A stretch of 64,000 nt of DNA from Rossellomorea marisflavi. Its GTDB lineage: Bacteria; Bacillota; Bacilli; Bacillales; Bacillaceae_B. The notes under the pieces were generated by a model. The model saw only the letters and a list, made by a program, of their open reading frames with translations. It ran no database searches and was not told the origin of the DNA. Below are positions 16,728 to 25,790 of the stretch, in pieces (positions within the stretch are counted from its first letter, which is position 1; each line of letters starts with the position of its first letter). The position numbers were made by a program, and so were the translations under genes. Location: the NCBI RefSeq assembly GCF_001274775.1, contig NZ_LGUE01000008.1, positions 363,535 through 427,534 of the forward strand, written 5' to 3'.

Positions 16728-17725
16728 TCAGGGCATTCCTGTGGGAGAGGAAAAGCTGGATCCTCATGTTCATCTTCCTCCAGTTTTTCTATCTCGGGAT
16801 CGCCTTTCTCGATGCAGCCATACCGGTTGCTTCCATTCTTTATGTTTCCTTCCTGTCCTCTCTTTTCTTCCTCGGGTTCCTTTTCTTCCGCTATCAGAGG
16901 GAGACCCGTTTTTATAAGGGATTGGAGGAATGGAGCCGGAATTTCACGATCAGCGGGGTCCCGGAACCGGACTCTCCTTTTGAGAATATCCTCTACACCA
17001 TCCTCACCGAGCAGGGTCAAAGCCTGAAAGAGGCCGCGTCGGAAAACCGGAGGCGTCTTGATCAGGAAAAGGATGACCTTCTCGCCTGGATCCATGAGGT
17101 CAAGACGCCTCTTACAGCGATGCATCTCATCATGGAACGCATGGAGAACGATGCTCTCAAGGCCCCTTTGAAATATGAGTGGTTGAGGATTCACCTGCTT
17201 CTTGACCAGCAGCTCCATCAGAAGCGCATGGATATCATGGAGAATGACCTTTATATTGAGAGGATCGATGTAGAAGACCTCCTCTATCAGGAAATCAAGA
17301 CGTTGCAGTCTTGGTGCATCCAGAAAGGGATCGGTTTCGATATCGACCTTGCCTCCACCGAAGTACTGAGCGACTCGAAATGGCTTTCGTTCGTATTCAG
17401 GCAGCTCCTCACCAACGCCGTCAAATACAGTGAAGCAACAGACATCGAGATCACTGGCACTGCCGGCGATCAGATGACCTTATCTATCAGGGACAAGGGC
17501 AGAGGGATCGAGCCTCAAGATCTGCCTCGGATCTTCGATAAAGGGTTCACATCGACGGTCCACCATAACCATTCTGCCTCCACCGGCATGGGGCTCTACT
17601 TGACGAAGGTCATCACCGATTCCCTCCTCATCAAAATCGAAGTCGACTCCACTCCAGGTGAAGGATCGACCTTCACCCTGATCTTCCCTGACCGCAACGA
17701 GATTCACCAGGTGATGGGCATGTGA
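16724..17725 (+). CDS. BceS-like sensor histidine kinase (intramembrane-sensing)
   Basis: Protein of 333 residues. Two membrane spans at about 12-32 and 36-56 are joined by almost no extracellular loop, the mark of the intramembrane-sensing kinases that receive their signal from a BceAB-type transporter. The phospho-acceptor is His124 in IHEVKTP; the N box is QLLTNAVKYS near 230, and the G boxes are DKGRGIEPQDLPRIFDKGF and GMGLYL. The stop codon at 17723-17725 falls inside the inverted repeat that probably binds the partner regulator. Confidence 0.93.
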   Translation: MIRAFLWERKSWILMFIFLQFFYLGIAFLDAAIPVASILYVSFLSSLFFLGFLFFRYQRETRFYKGLEEWSRNFTISGVPEPDSPFENILYTILTEQGQSLKEAASENRRRLDQEKDDLLAWIHEVKTPLTAMHLIMERMENDALKAPLKYEWLRIHLLLDQQLHQKRMDIMENDLYIERIDVEDLLYQEIKTLQSWCIQKGIGFDIDLASTEVLSDSKWLSFVFRQLLTNAVKYSEATDIEITGTAGDQMTLSIRDKGRGIEPQDLPRIFDKGFTSTVHHNHSASTGMGLYLTKVITDSLLIKIEVDSTPGEGSTFTLIFPDRNEIHQVMGM

Positions 17726-17741
17726 CAACATTGTCACATGC
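17718..17741. promoter_or_regulatory. Bce-type regulator binding site (TGACA-N4-TGTCA), also a possible terminator
   Basis: Perfect inverted repeat with 10-base arms (17718-17727 and 17732-17741) and 4-base centre ACAT. Its core fits the TnACA-N4-TGTnA pattern known for BceR-like regulators. It begins at the end of the kinase gene and is followed by TTTTCTATTTTG, so as RNA it could also end the regulator-kinase transcript. The transporter promoter downstream has a good -10 TATAAT at 17790-17795 and no consensus -35, as expected for an activated promoter. Confidence 0.72.
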
Positions 17742-17829
17742 TTTTCTATTTTGTTCGCTGAATGAAAGGAAACGGGACTCCATGCTTCCTATAATGAAAC
17801 TATCAACCAACGCAAAGGAGTTTTGACTA

Positions 17830-18591
17830 ATGAGCATACTGGAAGCCGTCAAATTGCATAAAAGCTATGGGAACAAATTCAATAAACAAGAGGTTCTGAA
17901 GGGGATCGATCTCACGATTGAAAAAGGTGAGTTCGTCAGCATCATGGGGGCATCGGGGTCAGGTAAGACGACGCTGTTGAACGTACTGTCCTCCATCGAT
18001 AAAGTAACTGAAGGATCCATCAAGATCGAAGGCAACGAAATGACCCGTATGAAAGAGAAGCAGCTGGCCGAGTTCCGCAAGAATCACTTGGGCTTCATCT
18101 TCCAGGACTATAATCTTCTCGATACATTGACCGTGAAGGAAAACATCATGCTTCCCCTCTCCATCACCAAAACACCAAGGAAGGTGGCCGATCAAAAATT
18201 CTCTGCTCTCGCCTCACAGCTTGGGATCAATGAACTGAAGAACAAGTATCCGAATCAGATCTCAGGCGGGCAGAAACAGCGCACGTCAGCGGCACGGGCC
18301 TTCATCCATGACCCGAGCATCATCTTTGCCGACGAACCGACAGGTGCCCTGGATTCCAAATCGGCATCCGATCTCTTGAACAAGCTGAGCGACCTGAACG
18401 AAAAGCTGAAGTCGACCATCGTCATGGTCACCCACGATCCAGTGGCTGCAAGCTACTGCAGCCGGGTGATCTTCATCAAAGACGGGCAGATCTATACCCA
18501 GTTGAATAAGGGCCACCAGGAGCGACAAGCCTTCTTCCAGGATATCATGAAGACCCAGGGCCTCCTGAGCGGGGTACAGCATGAACGTTAA
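17830..18591 (+). CDS. BceA-like ABC transporter ATP-binding protein
   Basis: ATPase of 253 residues: Walker A GASGSGKT at 40-47, Q loop in [10 protein letters not shown] near 95, signature [14 protein letters not shown] near 145 (with RTSAARA in place of the commoner RVAIARA), Walker [14 protein letters not shown], and the switch histidine in VTHDP. It belongs to the MacB/BceA group that powers permeases of the FtsX type. AAAGGAG precedes the ATG at 7 bases. The end overlaps the permease start by 11 bases. The cargo in this group is a cell-wall-active peptide such as bacitracin, nisin-like or defensin molecules; the sequence does not say which. Confidence 0.93.
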   Translation: MSILEAVKLHKSYGNKFNKQEVLKGIDLTIEKGEFVSIMGASGSGKTTLLNVLSSIDKVTEGSIKIEGNEMTRMKEKQLAEFRKNHLGFIFQDYNLLDTLTVKENIMLPLSITKTPRKVADQKFSALASQLGINELKNKYPNQISGGQKQRTSAARAFIHDPSIIFADEPTGALDSKSASDLLNKLSDLNEKLKSTIVMVTHDPVAASYCSRVIFIKDGQIYTQLNKGHQERQAFFQDIMKTQGLLSGVQHER

Positions 18592-20533
18592 TTCGCTGAT
18601 CCTGAAGAATCTGAAGAAGAACATCAAGAACTACTATCTCTATGTATTCGCCCTTGTATTCGGTGTCGCCCTGTATTTTGCCTTCGTGACGCTGCAGTTC
18701 GACCCGGCACTCGATCAAACAAAGGGGGACGTGAAGGGCGCAGCCGCCATCAAGGTTTCATCCTATCTTCTGGTGATCATCGTGGCAGTCTTCCTGCTTT
18801 ATGCGAATACCATTTTCATCAAGAGAAGGAGCAAGGAAATCGGGCTGTTCCAGCTCATCGGGATGACTAAGAACCGGATCTTCAACCTGTTGACCGTAGA
18901 AAACGCCATCCTTTACTTCGGTTCGATGGTGATCGGGATCTTTGCCGGGTTCTCCTTCTCAAAGTTGATCCTGATGGTCCTTTTCAAGGTGACCGGGGTG
19001 TCTTCAACCGCAGAGCTCCGATTCTCCGGAGACGCACTTCTCCAGACGATCATTGTATTCATCGGCATCTACCTCCTCATCATGATGATGAATGCCTTCT
19101 TTATCAAAAAACAATCGATCCTTGCCTTATTCAACGTGAAATCATCAACGGAGAATTCAATGAAGGGCATGTCAATTTGGGAAGTCATCATGGGACTTTG
19201 TGGAATCGGACTGATAGCGGCGGGCTATTATGTATCTACCAGGCTCTTCGGAGGCGACTTCACCTCCATGACCGAATTATTCATGGCCATGGCGTTCATC
19301 CTTGGGTCTGTCATCATTGGAACCTATTTCTTTTATAAAGGGTCTGTCAGCTTCATCTTTAACGTGATCAGGAAACAACAGGGGGGCTACCTCAGCATCA
19401 ATCAGGTGCTGTCCCTCTCATCAATCATGTTCCGTATGAAGTCGAACTCCCTCCTCCTTACCGTCATCACCACGGTATCTGCCCTTGCCATCGGTCTCTT
19501 ATCGCTGACGTATATCTCGTATTATTCAGCCGATAAAACCGCGATCAGCCAGACGCCGAACCACTTTGCCCTTCAGGATGAAAACGAACTGCAGATCTTT
19601 GAGGAGGCGCTGAAGCAGGAAGAAATTCCGTACGATGTCACGAAGATCGAGGTCATCCAGGTAAACGCAGATTTATCTGCCATCATGAAGCAGAAAGAAA
19701 GCGAAGGATTCCAGATGGATACCCGTAATACCCAGATGGCTGTAATCAGCGATAAGGACGTGAAGGGAGTGAATCTCTCTCCTGGCGAAACGATCCTGAC
19801 GGGCTACAGTGATATGCTCAGCCGCTTTATTCCCATGAAGGATTCCGGTCGTGTAGTCTACAAAGGGAAGGAGCATAAGGAAAAACAGAACTATCTGAGC
19901 ATGGAGGATGATTTCTATGTTTCGTGGAAGTTCACAGGAGGCGGTTTCCCCATCGGGATTGTTGATGATGCCGTGTTCAATAAGCTCAAGAGCGATCTGG
20001 ACCCTTCCATTCAAATGGAAACCAGTCTATATCTAGGCTTGGATGTGAAAGAAGCGTCCCAGTTGAAAGATGCCAACAAGCTGTTCAATCAAACGTTCAA
20101 TCAGGAAACCACACAGTCCATCTCTCAACTCAACAGCAAAGAACAACAACGGTCCAACATGGGGATCGCCATGTTCTGTGTTGCGTTCCTTGGACTTGCC
20201 TTCCTTGTCACATCAGGCTGCATCCTCTACTTCAAGCAGATGGATGAAAGCGAAGACGAGAAACCGAATTACACGATCCTGCGCAAGCTTGGCTATACCC
20301 GTGGAGATCTTCTCCGAGGGATTCAATTCAAACAGCTGTTCAATTTTGGAATCCCCCTCATGATCGGGCTCCTTCACAGCTACTTTGCCGTCAAGTCGGG
20401 CTGGTTCTTCTTCGGAAACGACTTTTGGGCTCCGACCTTGATCGTCATGGGTGTGTATGCCGTTCTTTATTCCATCTTCGGCATTCTATCCGTCCTCTAT
20501 TACCAGAAAGTCATCAGGGACTCCCTGTCATGA
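18581..20533 (+). CDS. BceB-like ABC transporter permease (FtsX family)
   Basis: Protein of 650 residues with ten predicted membrane spans, the full BceB plan: spans 1-4 within the first 200 residues, further spans near 205-320, and a large extracytoplasmic domain of about 210 residues (about 310-520, beginning [19 protein letters not shown]) between spans VII and VIII, then the last three spans. The large domain is the peptide-sensing and specificity part in this family. It ends the four-gene Bce-type module. A repeat element and then a terminator follow. Confidence 0.92.
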   Translation: MNVNSLILKNLKKNIKNYYLYVFALVFGVALYFAFVTLQFDPALDQTKGDVKGAAAIKVSSYLLVIIVAVFLLYANTIFIKRRSKEIGLFQLIGMTKNRIFNLLTVENAILYFGSMVIGIFAGFSFSKLILMVLFKVTGVSSTAELRFSGDALLQTIIVFIGIYLLIMMMNAFFIKKQSILALFNVKSSTENSMKGMSIWEVIMGLCGIGLIAAGYYVSTRLFGGDFTSMTELFMAMAFILGSVIIGTYFFYKGSVSFIFNVIRKQQGGYLSINQVLSLSSIMFRMKSNSLLLTVITTVSALAIGLLSLTYISYYSADKTAISQTPNHFALQDENELQIFEEALKQEEIPYDVTKIEVIQVNADLSAIMKQKESEGFQMDTRNTQMAVISDKDVKGVNLSPGETILTGYSDMLSRFIPMKDSGRVVYKGKEHKEKQNYLSMEDDFYVSWKFTGGGFPIGIVDDAVFNKLKSDLDPSIQMETSLYLGLDVKEASQLKDANKLFNQTFNQETTQSISQLNSKEQQRSNMGIAMFCVAFLGLAFLVTSGCILYFKQMDESEDEKPNYTILRKLGYTRGDLLRGIQFKQLFNFGIPLMIGLLHSYFAVKSGWFFFGNDFWAPTLIVMGVYAVLYSIFGILSVLYYQKVIRDSLS

Positions 20534-20601
20534 AGCGAAGAGGTTGGGACAAAACGAACCATTTAATGACGAACACGATCAGGTTCTTTATACCGCTCAT
20601 G

Positions 20602-20722
20602 ATTTCCGTGCAAGACTACACTTTTCGCGGGTAGCCCGTGAGCCTCCTCGGCAGGCCGTCTCACATCAGTTACTCTTCCCGCTGGAGTCTTCGTCTTGCA
20701 CTCCATTCAACCGCTGGAAATA
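20602..20722. repeat. Divergent copy of a Bacillaceae intergenic repeat
   Basis: The stretch with CTTTTCGCGGG, TGAGCCTCCTCGGC, CCCGCTGGAGTCTTCG and CACTCCATTCAACCGCTG follows, in order, the landmarks of the repeat at 48661-48778 and of a GC-rich palindromic element that I recall as common between genes in Bacillaceae. It is preceded by AGGTTGGGACAAAAC (20539-20553), another motif often met between genes in this family. No coding potential is evident in 20534-20752. Confidence 0.6.
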
Positions 20723-20753
20723 ATGAAATAGAAATAGTCATGAAACAAAGTAA

Positions 20754-20801
20754 AAACCCGCATTCATTTGCCGTATCGCAGGGCAAATTGAATGCGGGTT
20801 T
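20754..20801. terminator. Bidirectional terminator between bceB-like and 20841 genes
   Basis: Arms AAACCCGCATTCA (20754-20766) and its complement (20788-20801), extended inward by TTTGCC/GGCAAA, with A-run before and T after. It separates two convergent genes. Confidence 0.85.
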
Positions 20802-20840
20802 CACCATGACTATAACAGGTTGTCCCTGCCTCTTTCTCGT

Positions 20841-21758
20841 TTATATATAGAACAATCTCCGAGGTCTAAGACAGGCAAATAAAGAGAGGATACCCAGGAA
20901 AAACTCATAAAAAATCACCATGACTGCGATTTCCAGCCAGCCATCCGCTTCCCATGCCTGCATATTCACACATAGGATGGCCACCACTACAAGCAGGGGT
21001 ATCTGCCCCTTCAATTGAAACATCATCCCGCGCTTAATCGAGAACTTTTTCACTTCCGCTGTATGCGGCGACAGAACTTCTTTTGCCTGGAGGACCAGCT
21101 GCTCCACATACTCTGCAACCCCGATTTTCTTCAACCCCAGGAAGAAGGAGTCCTCTACCGTCTCGGGGTCAAGAAGCCACACGTACCCTTCTCCTGCAAT
21201 AAATGCTTCCTCCCGGTAAGAAGTCAGCCTATCCGGAAAGATGGTTGTCACCACATTCGGGGGCCCGTATCCTTTTTCCTTGAACTCTCTCACGGTTTTT
21301 CGTTCTTCTTCAGAAACCCCTTCTTCTTCCAAAAGCTCATTCCATTCGTCCTCTTCGAATGAATCCTCATAGATCAGCCACTTCTGGATTTTCACTTCCT
21401 CCACCTGCACAGCTTCCCGTTCCTCCTGCAGGGCAAAGAAATCCTTGAACAGTTCCTCCATACCCTCATGGTAAGGCTGGAACCAGAAGGTATATTGATC
21501 ACCTTCAACCCATTCCACAAGTGCCTCTTTCCCTGATGAAGCATGAAGAGCCATGCCCCTCCGTTCTTCCGCATGATAAAAGATAGACATGCTGCTTTTC
21601 CCGACACATGATATGACCCGATCAGAAAAATCACTTCCTACTGCCGGAGGGAGCTCGTTCAATCCGTATTGCTTTTTTATATTTTTCGATTGTCTACCGT
21701 ATCCTCCTTCTTTCAATAACGATGCAAAGTCCGATGCACTGAGCGTCAGCTTTTTCAT
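20841..21758 (-). CDS. Hypothetical protein with two C-terminal membrane spans
   Basis: Protein of 305 residues, start at 21758 chosen because AGGAGGGG lies 8 bases upstream; an in-frame frame to 21887 would run into the neighbouring gene. Residues 1-240 are soluble and acidic, with a Trp/Glu-rich stretch EDEWNELLEEEGVSEEE; two hydrophobic spans follow at about 245-263 and 270-293 with a basic end RPRRLFYI. I recognise no family. The gene forms an operon with the membrane protein 13 bases upstream. It sits near, but not in, the type VII secretion locus, so a link with that system would be a guess. Confidence 0.75.
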   Translation of the reverse strand: MKKLTLSASDFASLLKEGGYGRQSKNIKKQYGLNELPPAVGSDFSDRVISCVGKSSMSIFYHAEERRGMALHASSGKEALVEWVEGDQYTFWFQPYHEGMEELFKDFFALQEEREAVQVEEVKIQKWLIYEDSFEEDEWNELLEEEGVSEEERKTVREFKEKGYGPPNVVTTIFPDRLTSYREEAFIAGEGYVWLLDPETVEDSFFLGLKKIGVAEYVEQLVLQAKEVLSPHTAEVKKFSIKRGMMFQLKGQIPLLVVVAILCVNMQAWEADGWLEIAVMVIFYEFFLGILSLFACLRPRRLFYI

Positions 21759-21771
21759 CTCATCCCCTCCT

Positions 21772-22137
21772 TCACACTTCAAATACGAATGATACCAACA
21801 TACTGAGTATGAACAACACCAATGCATATAAAATGCCCAATGCTTTATTGACGATAAACGGAAGCCGACAGAGCACGAGCTGGACATGGTGATTTAGGAT
21901 CATGCCCGGCCATAGGACAAATTTCAGGACTGTTTGAAAAAAGGTATCTTTATGATCATGAATCCGATATTCATAGAAAGCGATCACCACCAGTTGATTA
22001 AAAACGGACCATAGAGCACATAGCCCATTTATGAAAAAGAAGACCGGAAGATAAGAGCTTGGAAAAGGCAGTCCCAACTGATAAGAAAAAAAGGAAATGA
22101 GACAAACAGCCACCACCATCGCAATCGCTCGCTTCAT
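21772..22137 (-). CDS. Hypothetical membrane protein
   Basis: Protein of 121 residues with four hydrophobic stretches: about 5-22 (IAMVVAVCLISFFSYQLG), 28-46, 74-90 (weaker) and 100-120. The start is one of two adjacent ATG codons (22140 or 22137); GAGGTG fits the second better. No family recognised. It is 13 bases ahead of the 305-residue gene and probably cotranscribed, so the two may act together at the membrane. Confidence 0.7.
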   Translation of the reverse strand: MKRAIAMVVAVCLISFFSYQLGLPFPSSYLPVFFFINGLCALWSVFNQLVVIAFYEYRIHDHKDTFFQTVLKFVLWPGMILNHHVQLVLCRLPFIVNKALGILYALVLFILSMLVSFVFEV

Positions 22138-22166
22138 CATTGTCACCTCGTCATCCAAAGAGTAAA

Positions 22167-22194
22167 AAGCCCCTTCCGCCTGGGGAAGGGGCTT
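22167..22194 (-). terminator. Rho-independent terminator after the lipoprotein gene
   Basis: AAGCCCCTTCC (22167-22177) pairs with GGAAGGGGCTT (22184-22194). On the minus strand the hairpin is followed by TTTTACTC. It lies 11 bases past the stop of the lipoprotein gene. Confidence 0.85.
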
Positions 22195-22205
22195 CAGCGT
22201 CACAA

Positions 22206-22865
22206 TCAGTTAGAAAACTGTTGATTGTCAGGTTGGTAATCCACATCGTATTTCTTAGCCAGATCACTCATGGCCATATGATATTCCTGTGCTGCCAGAA
22301 GGTATTCCTGCGCCTTCGCATTGGAATCTTCAATCAAGGAAACGTCCTGCTTTTCGATCCCTTCTTTCTGGAGCATGAGGGCCTCATGGTAAGTCGCCAC
22401 AATATCTTTCAATTTAGCCGTCATAGGCTCAAGTTCATCAAACGGAGTTTCAATGTTTTCAGCCGTGTCCACCGCTTTTTCATAGGTCGGGATGACCTCT
22501 TTGGTCAAGACTTCGTACATATCTTCATCGTTTGTATAGTTCTCTCCTGATACGCCTTGAAGGGCTACAACAGCCTCGGTTTCATAGTCTGCAATTTTCC
22601 GTACATCATCGTTGATATACGTAATGAGGGCTTCCTGTTTCTCAGCATCGGAGAGGTCTTTTTTCGGCTCTTCTTTCTTGGCCGTATCCTCTTTATCGGT
22701 TTCTTCCTTGCTTTCGTCTTTAGTAGCTTCTTCTTTTTTGTTGTCTTCCTTCTTCTCTGTTTGAGCGCTTTCTTTTTTCTCCGACTTTTCGTCAGAAGAC
22801 GTGCTCTGGCTGCAGCCCATCACGATGAATGATAAAGCCACGAGCATGATGATTAATTTTTTCAC
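22206..22865 (-). CDS. Hypothetical lipoprotein with charged linker
   Basis: Protein of 219 residues with a lipoprotein signal: VKKLIIMLVALSFIVMGC, cysteine at 18. A GTG start at 22865, 10 bases after AGAGG, gives this textbook signal; the in-frame ATG at 22883 overlaps the ribosome site. Residues 20-75 are a Lys/Glu/Ser linker, and 80-215 are helical with no motif known to me (NDVRKIADYETEAVVALQGV and later LLAAQEYHMAMSDLAKKY). It should be anchored to the outer face of the membrane. It has its own terminator. Function unknown. Confidence 0.82.
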   Translation of the reverse strand: MKKLIIMLVALSFIVMGCSQSTSSDEKSEKKESAQTEKKEDNKKEEATKDESKEETDKEDTAKKEEPKKDLSDAEKQEALITYINDDVRKIADYETEAVVALQGVSGENYTNDEDMYEVLTKEVIPTYEKAVDTAENIETPFDELEPMTAKLKDIVATYHEALMLQKEGIEKQDVSLIEDSNAKAQEYLLAAQEYHMAMSDLAKKYDVDYQPDNQQFSN

Positions 22866-23437
22866 GCTGATCCATCCTCTCAAGATTGTTTTGGTTATTT
22901 AAGAAATCAATGGCTTCTTCCGCTTCATCCATGAACGCGAGACAGCAATCAATTAATTAAAGAATCGCTTCTGCCAATTTCCCCATTGGCCATGGTGCTT
23001 TGGCGTCTTCATGGCTTATCCCTGGATCATCAGGGACACAACCACTAAAAATTCCAATCTTTTCAACTATAGCATGATTGGTAAAATACTGTTATGATAG
23101 CATTTGTTTATTTTTGGATGTCTCCCGCCTAGGTTATTAGTCTCAAAAATTCCGTTGATTGGAAGGAGAACACTTACCACTCTTTCTTACACCAGGCTTG
23201 ATTACTAAGAATATATGTCTTTCTGACTACTCCTTTTCAATTACATTATTTCGTGATGAAACTAATACTTTGTAACCGGACCACCGACCCTTGAGCATTT
23301 AGTCTTCAACAGTTTGAACTATATGTTAAATATCACTTTTAAAGGAAAGTTAAACCTTTTATGTGAAATATTATTTTGGGCGGAAGCTGAAACCATTCAT
23401 TCCATCTATCCGTATAACAGGAGAGGTGAAAGACGGA
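22866..23437. other. Intergenic region before ydbS
   Basis: Gap of 572 bases between divergent genes. It contains a small hairpin GCCAAT/ATTGGC near 22974-22991 and AT-rich sequence after 23080. A TGAAAC near 23256 recalls a SigW -35 box, but no CGTA follows at 16 bases. I see no convincing gene. Confidence 0.5.
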
Positions 23438-23944
23438 ATGTACATACATATTGAAGAACCAACCGAAACGATATCAAAAGATGCCGTCCAGATGTGGCGG
23501 GTGACCAACACAATCGGACATTCAATTACACTGATCATCATTGCAGTGCTCCTGTACTGCGCGGATCATTTCCACTGGTATGGGTGGCTGAGTCCTGTCC
23601 TGTACTCTGTGGGAGGACTCCTGATCCTATCCGCCCTGTACTCCATTATCCTGGAACCGGTCTTCGTCCAGCGCCATTGGCGGTACCGGATCGATGAAGA
23701 GTTCATCCAGCTCAAGCACGGGAAGTGGAACTCCAATCATGTGGTGATTCCCATGGAGAAGGTCGAATATGTACGCACCGAGCAGGGGCCGTTCTTACGA
23801 AAATACGGCCTATACGATTTAGAGGTGGGGACGACCACATCAAACCATACGATCCCTGCCATCCCTCAGGCGGAAGCAGAGCGACTGAAGGGCGTCATAG
23901 CCACCTACGCGAAAGTCCGGGATGAGGAGGGGGAAGCCATATGA
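23438..23944 (+). CDS. ydbS: PH-domain membrane protein YdbS
   Basis: Protein of 168 residues. Two membrane spans lie at about 25-45 and 50-72, followed by a bacterial PH (DUF304) domain with the family pattern ...RYRIDEEFIQLKHGKW, VIPMEKVEYVRTEQGPFLRKYGLYDLEV and TIPAI. The start at 23438 follows GGAGAGGTG at 9 bases and gives the family beginning MYIHIEEP..ISKDAVQMWRV; an upstream GTG at 23363 is possible but lacks a ribosome site. It overlaps ydbT by 4 bases. In B. subtilis ydbST belongs to the SigW regulon and protects against peptide toxins made by other bacilli. Confidence 0.88.
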   Translation: MYIHIEEPTETISKDAVQMWRVTNTIGHSITLIIIAVLLYCADHFHWYGWLSPVLYSVGGLLILSALYSIILEPVFVQRHWRYRIDEEFIQLKHGKWNSNHVVIPMEKVEYVRTEQGPFLRKYGLYDLEVGTTTSNHTIPAIPQAEAERLKGVIATYAKVRDEEGEAI

Positions 23945-25383
23945 GCGGCCTCCAGCGGTTCCATCCTGCCTTTCTTGTTGTGGAGCTTGTCTCTTTCGTA
24001 AAAGGGATTTTCTTTGTTTATTTCTTTTTATTCGTCCTGAAAGCCCAATCCACTTCTGGATGGGTAGTGTGGGGAAGATATATCCTCATCGCCTGGTCGG
24101 TCTGGGCCATCGTGAATATCTTCTTGAAATGGAGATTTCACGGCTATGAAGTGACCGAGAGGACAATTGTCCTCCATGAAGGGGTATGGGTGAAAACAAA
24201 GCGGACGGCGGGACTGGACCGCGTTCATAACCAGACATCCAACACGACATTCGTCCACAAATGGTTCGGTCTCACATCGTTGAAACTTGAGACAGGGACT
24301 TCCGGTGATCACGGGGAAGTAGAGTTCCCCGTGATCACCCAAGAAGAAAAAGAACGGATCCTTTCCTTGATCGGATTGCAGCAGCGCGAGAACAGACGCG
24401 AGGAAGGGGATGGTCTCTCTGATGCTGAAGCCGTGCGCACCGTGCGCTTCCAGTCAAAGAAAAAAGATCTGATCCGTGCTTCATTTACGTCCTTGAGCTT
24501 TCTTGCGATCTTCCCGCTCCTCAGTGCCGCCTATTCGAACCTAGCCGTGTTCTTCAATCTTGAAGACGGGGCGGAAGGAGCATGGGATTACCTGGTCCTC
24601 CACTGGTGGATGCTAATCATTCTCTTTGTCATTGCCCTTCTCATTTCATCGGTCATCGGCTATGTCAGGGTGTATTTGAAATACGGGAAGTTCACGATCA
24701 GCGACGACCATGACAAGATCCACATCGAAAAAGGGGTGGCGAGCGTGACCCACTTCTCCATCCAGAAGCGGAACGTACAGGCCGTCGTGGTGGAACAATC
24801 GCTCTTGAAGCGCCTGTTGGGGCTGGCATCAGTCAAGCTGATCAGCGCAGGATCTTCAGAGCTTGAAAGCGAGGAAACGAGCTCCCTCTACCCGTTCCTG
24901 CCGAAGCATGAAGCCTATCGCATCATACAAGAAATGCTCCCCCACTATGAGATACAAGAGGAAATGAGGCTCTTTCCACGACATGTCCTCTGGGCAAAGC
25001 TTCTCAGGCCCTATTATGTGACCATCCTGTCCATTGCCGGCTTCCTCATCTTCAAACCGGCTTTCCTATGGATATCGGCCATCCTCTTTATATTGGCAGT
25101 CATTCTGAGGGTACTCGACTACGCCTTTACCAGCTACATCCGTCATGGGGACCTGATCCAGATCCGGAGCGGTGCCCTCACGACAGAAACCTTTGTAACC
25201 CATAAACGAAGGATACAACAGGCTACCGTCACCCACTCATGGCTGCAGCGCCGATTCGGCATTGCCACTCTTTCCTTTACCAACAGGGCCGATCCCACCC
25301 ACGTCAGCGAGCTTTACGGGGTATCCAGGAAAGAAGCCGGTGAATTCTATGATTGGTACAAGCAAAAATCCGCTTCGTCTTAA
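23941..25383 (+). CDS. ydbT: PH-domain membrane protein YdbT
   Basis: Protein of 480 residues (B. subtilis YdbT is of similar size) with three tandem DUF304/PH modules, each after a pair of membrane spans: about 10-145, 180-330 and 355-478. Repeated pattern: a basic V-x-x-R-x-V/I-x-L-x-x-G segment, an R-(I/V)-H/Q-x-x stretch (for example GLDRVHNQ, and HKRRIQQATVTHSWLQRRFG near the end) and a LE/LSF strand. It partners YdbS through a 4-base overlap and probably forms a membrane complex. The last codons form one arm of the terminator hairpin. Confidence 0.9.
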   Translation: MSGLQRFHPAFLVVELVSFVKGIFFVYFFLFVLKAQSTSGWVVWGRYILIAWSVWAIVNIFLKWRFHGYEVTERTIVLHEGVWVKTKRTAGLDRVHNQTSNTTFVHKWFGLTSLKLETGTSGDHGEVEFPVITQEEKERILSLIGLQQRENRREEGDGLSDAEAVRTVRFQSKKKDLIRASFTSLSFLAIFPLLSAAYSNLAVFFNLEDGAEGAWDYLVLHWWMLIILFVIALLISSVIGYVRVYLKYGKFTISDDHDKIHIEKGVASVTHFSIQKRNVQAVVVEQSLLKRLLGLASVKLISAGSSELESEETSSLYPFLPKHEAYRIIQEMLPHYEIQEEMRLFPRHVLWAKLLRPYYVTILSIAGFLIFKPAFLWISAILFILAVILRVLDYAFTSYIRHGDLIQIRSGALTTETFVTHKRRIQQATVTHSWLQRRFGIATLSFTNRADPTHVSELYGVSRKEAGEFYDWYKQKSASS

Positions 25384-25400
25384 AGAGACGGGCGGATTTA
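25366..25400 (+). terminator. Terminator overlapping the end of ydbT
   Basis: AAATCCGC (25366-25373) plus CGTCT pair with AGACG plus CGGATTT (to 25399), followed by ATTTTTTG. The left arm lies within the last codons of ydbT. Confidence 0.8.
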
Positions 25401-25421
25401 TTTTTTGAAGACGAATAAGAT

Positions 25422-25436
25422 TGAGAATTATTATCA
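25422..25436. promoter_or_regulatory. Fur-box-like sequence between two convergent genes
   Basis: TGAGAATTATTATCA differs from the 7-1-7 Fur core TGATAATNATTATCA by one base. It lies between the terminators of ydbT and of the DUF1540 gene, so no promoter is obvious. It may be a chance or relic site. Confidence 0.3.
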
Positions 25437-25448
25437 ATACTAAAAAAA

Positions 25449-25472
25449 CAAGACAACCCCTTGGTTGCCTTG
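25449..25472 (-). terminator. Terminator of the DUF1540 gene
   Basis: CAAGACAACC and GGTTGCCTTG form a 10-base stem (one G-U/mismatch pair) with a 4-base loop; on the minus strand it is followed by a run of seven T. It begins 11 bases after the stop codon. Confidence 0.85.
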
Positions 25473-25482
25473 CTTTCTGTCA

Positions 25483-25638
25483 TTACATACCAGGTTCGAA
25501 CGTCTTACAGTCGGTTTCCTTGCTGTCATGGGCTTCATTTCCTCTGTGACTCACCACAAAGATCTGATCAGCCGAGCAGCGTTTACCTTCTTTGTTGTAG
25601 CGGCAGTTACTGACTTCGCATAGTACATCTTGTGCCAT
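25483..25638 (-). CDS. DUF1540 small cysteine-rich protein
   Basis: Frame of 51 codons, MAQDVLCEVSNCRYNKEGKR at the start and ETDCKTFEPGM at the end. Four cysteines at 7, 12, 21 and 44 follow the DUF1540 pattern C-x4-C-x8-C...C, which probably binds a metal. The ribosome site GGAGGTG is 8 bases from the ATG. Function of the family is unknown; members are common as single genes in spore-forming Firmicutes. It has its own terminator and stands alone. Confidence 0.88.
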   Translation of the reverse strand: MAQDVLCEVSNCRYNKEGKRCSADQIFVVSHRGNEAHDSKETDCKTFEPGM

Positions 25639-25790
25639 GGTTATTCACCTCCTCAGCTACCCATTAGCGTTCTCATTTTCTTTGTTGTTCATACCTTGAT
25701 CCATAGCAATCTACAAGCGATGTTAAGAAGTCATATCCCTCGGGGTTCTCCCATATATTAAGTTCATCAATGATGATGGAGGGGGTTTAT

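Noticed and set aside
22866-22930. Short minus-strand frame beginning MDEAEEAIDFLNNQNN that overlaps the lipoprotein start
   Set aside because: It would read through the lipoprotein signal in another frame and has no good ribosome site; the lipoprotein gene is far better supported.
23250-23285. Possible SigW promoter (TGAAAC) upstream of ydbS
   Set aside because: The CGTA -10 box is missing at the needed distance of 16-17 bases.
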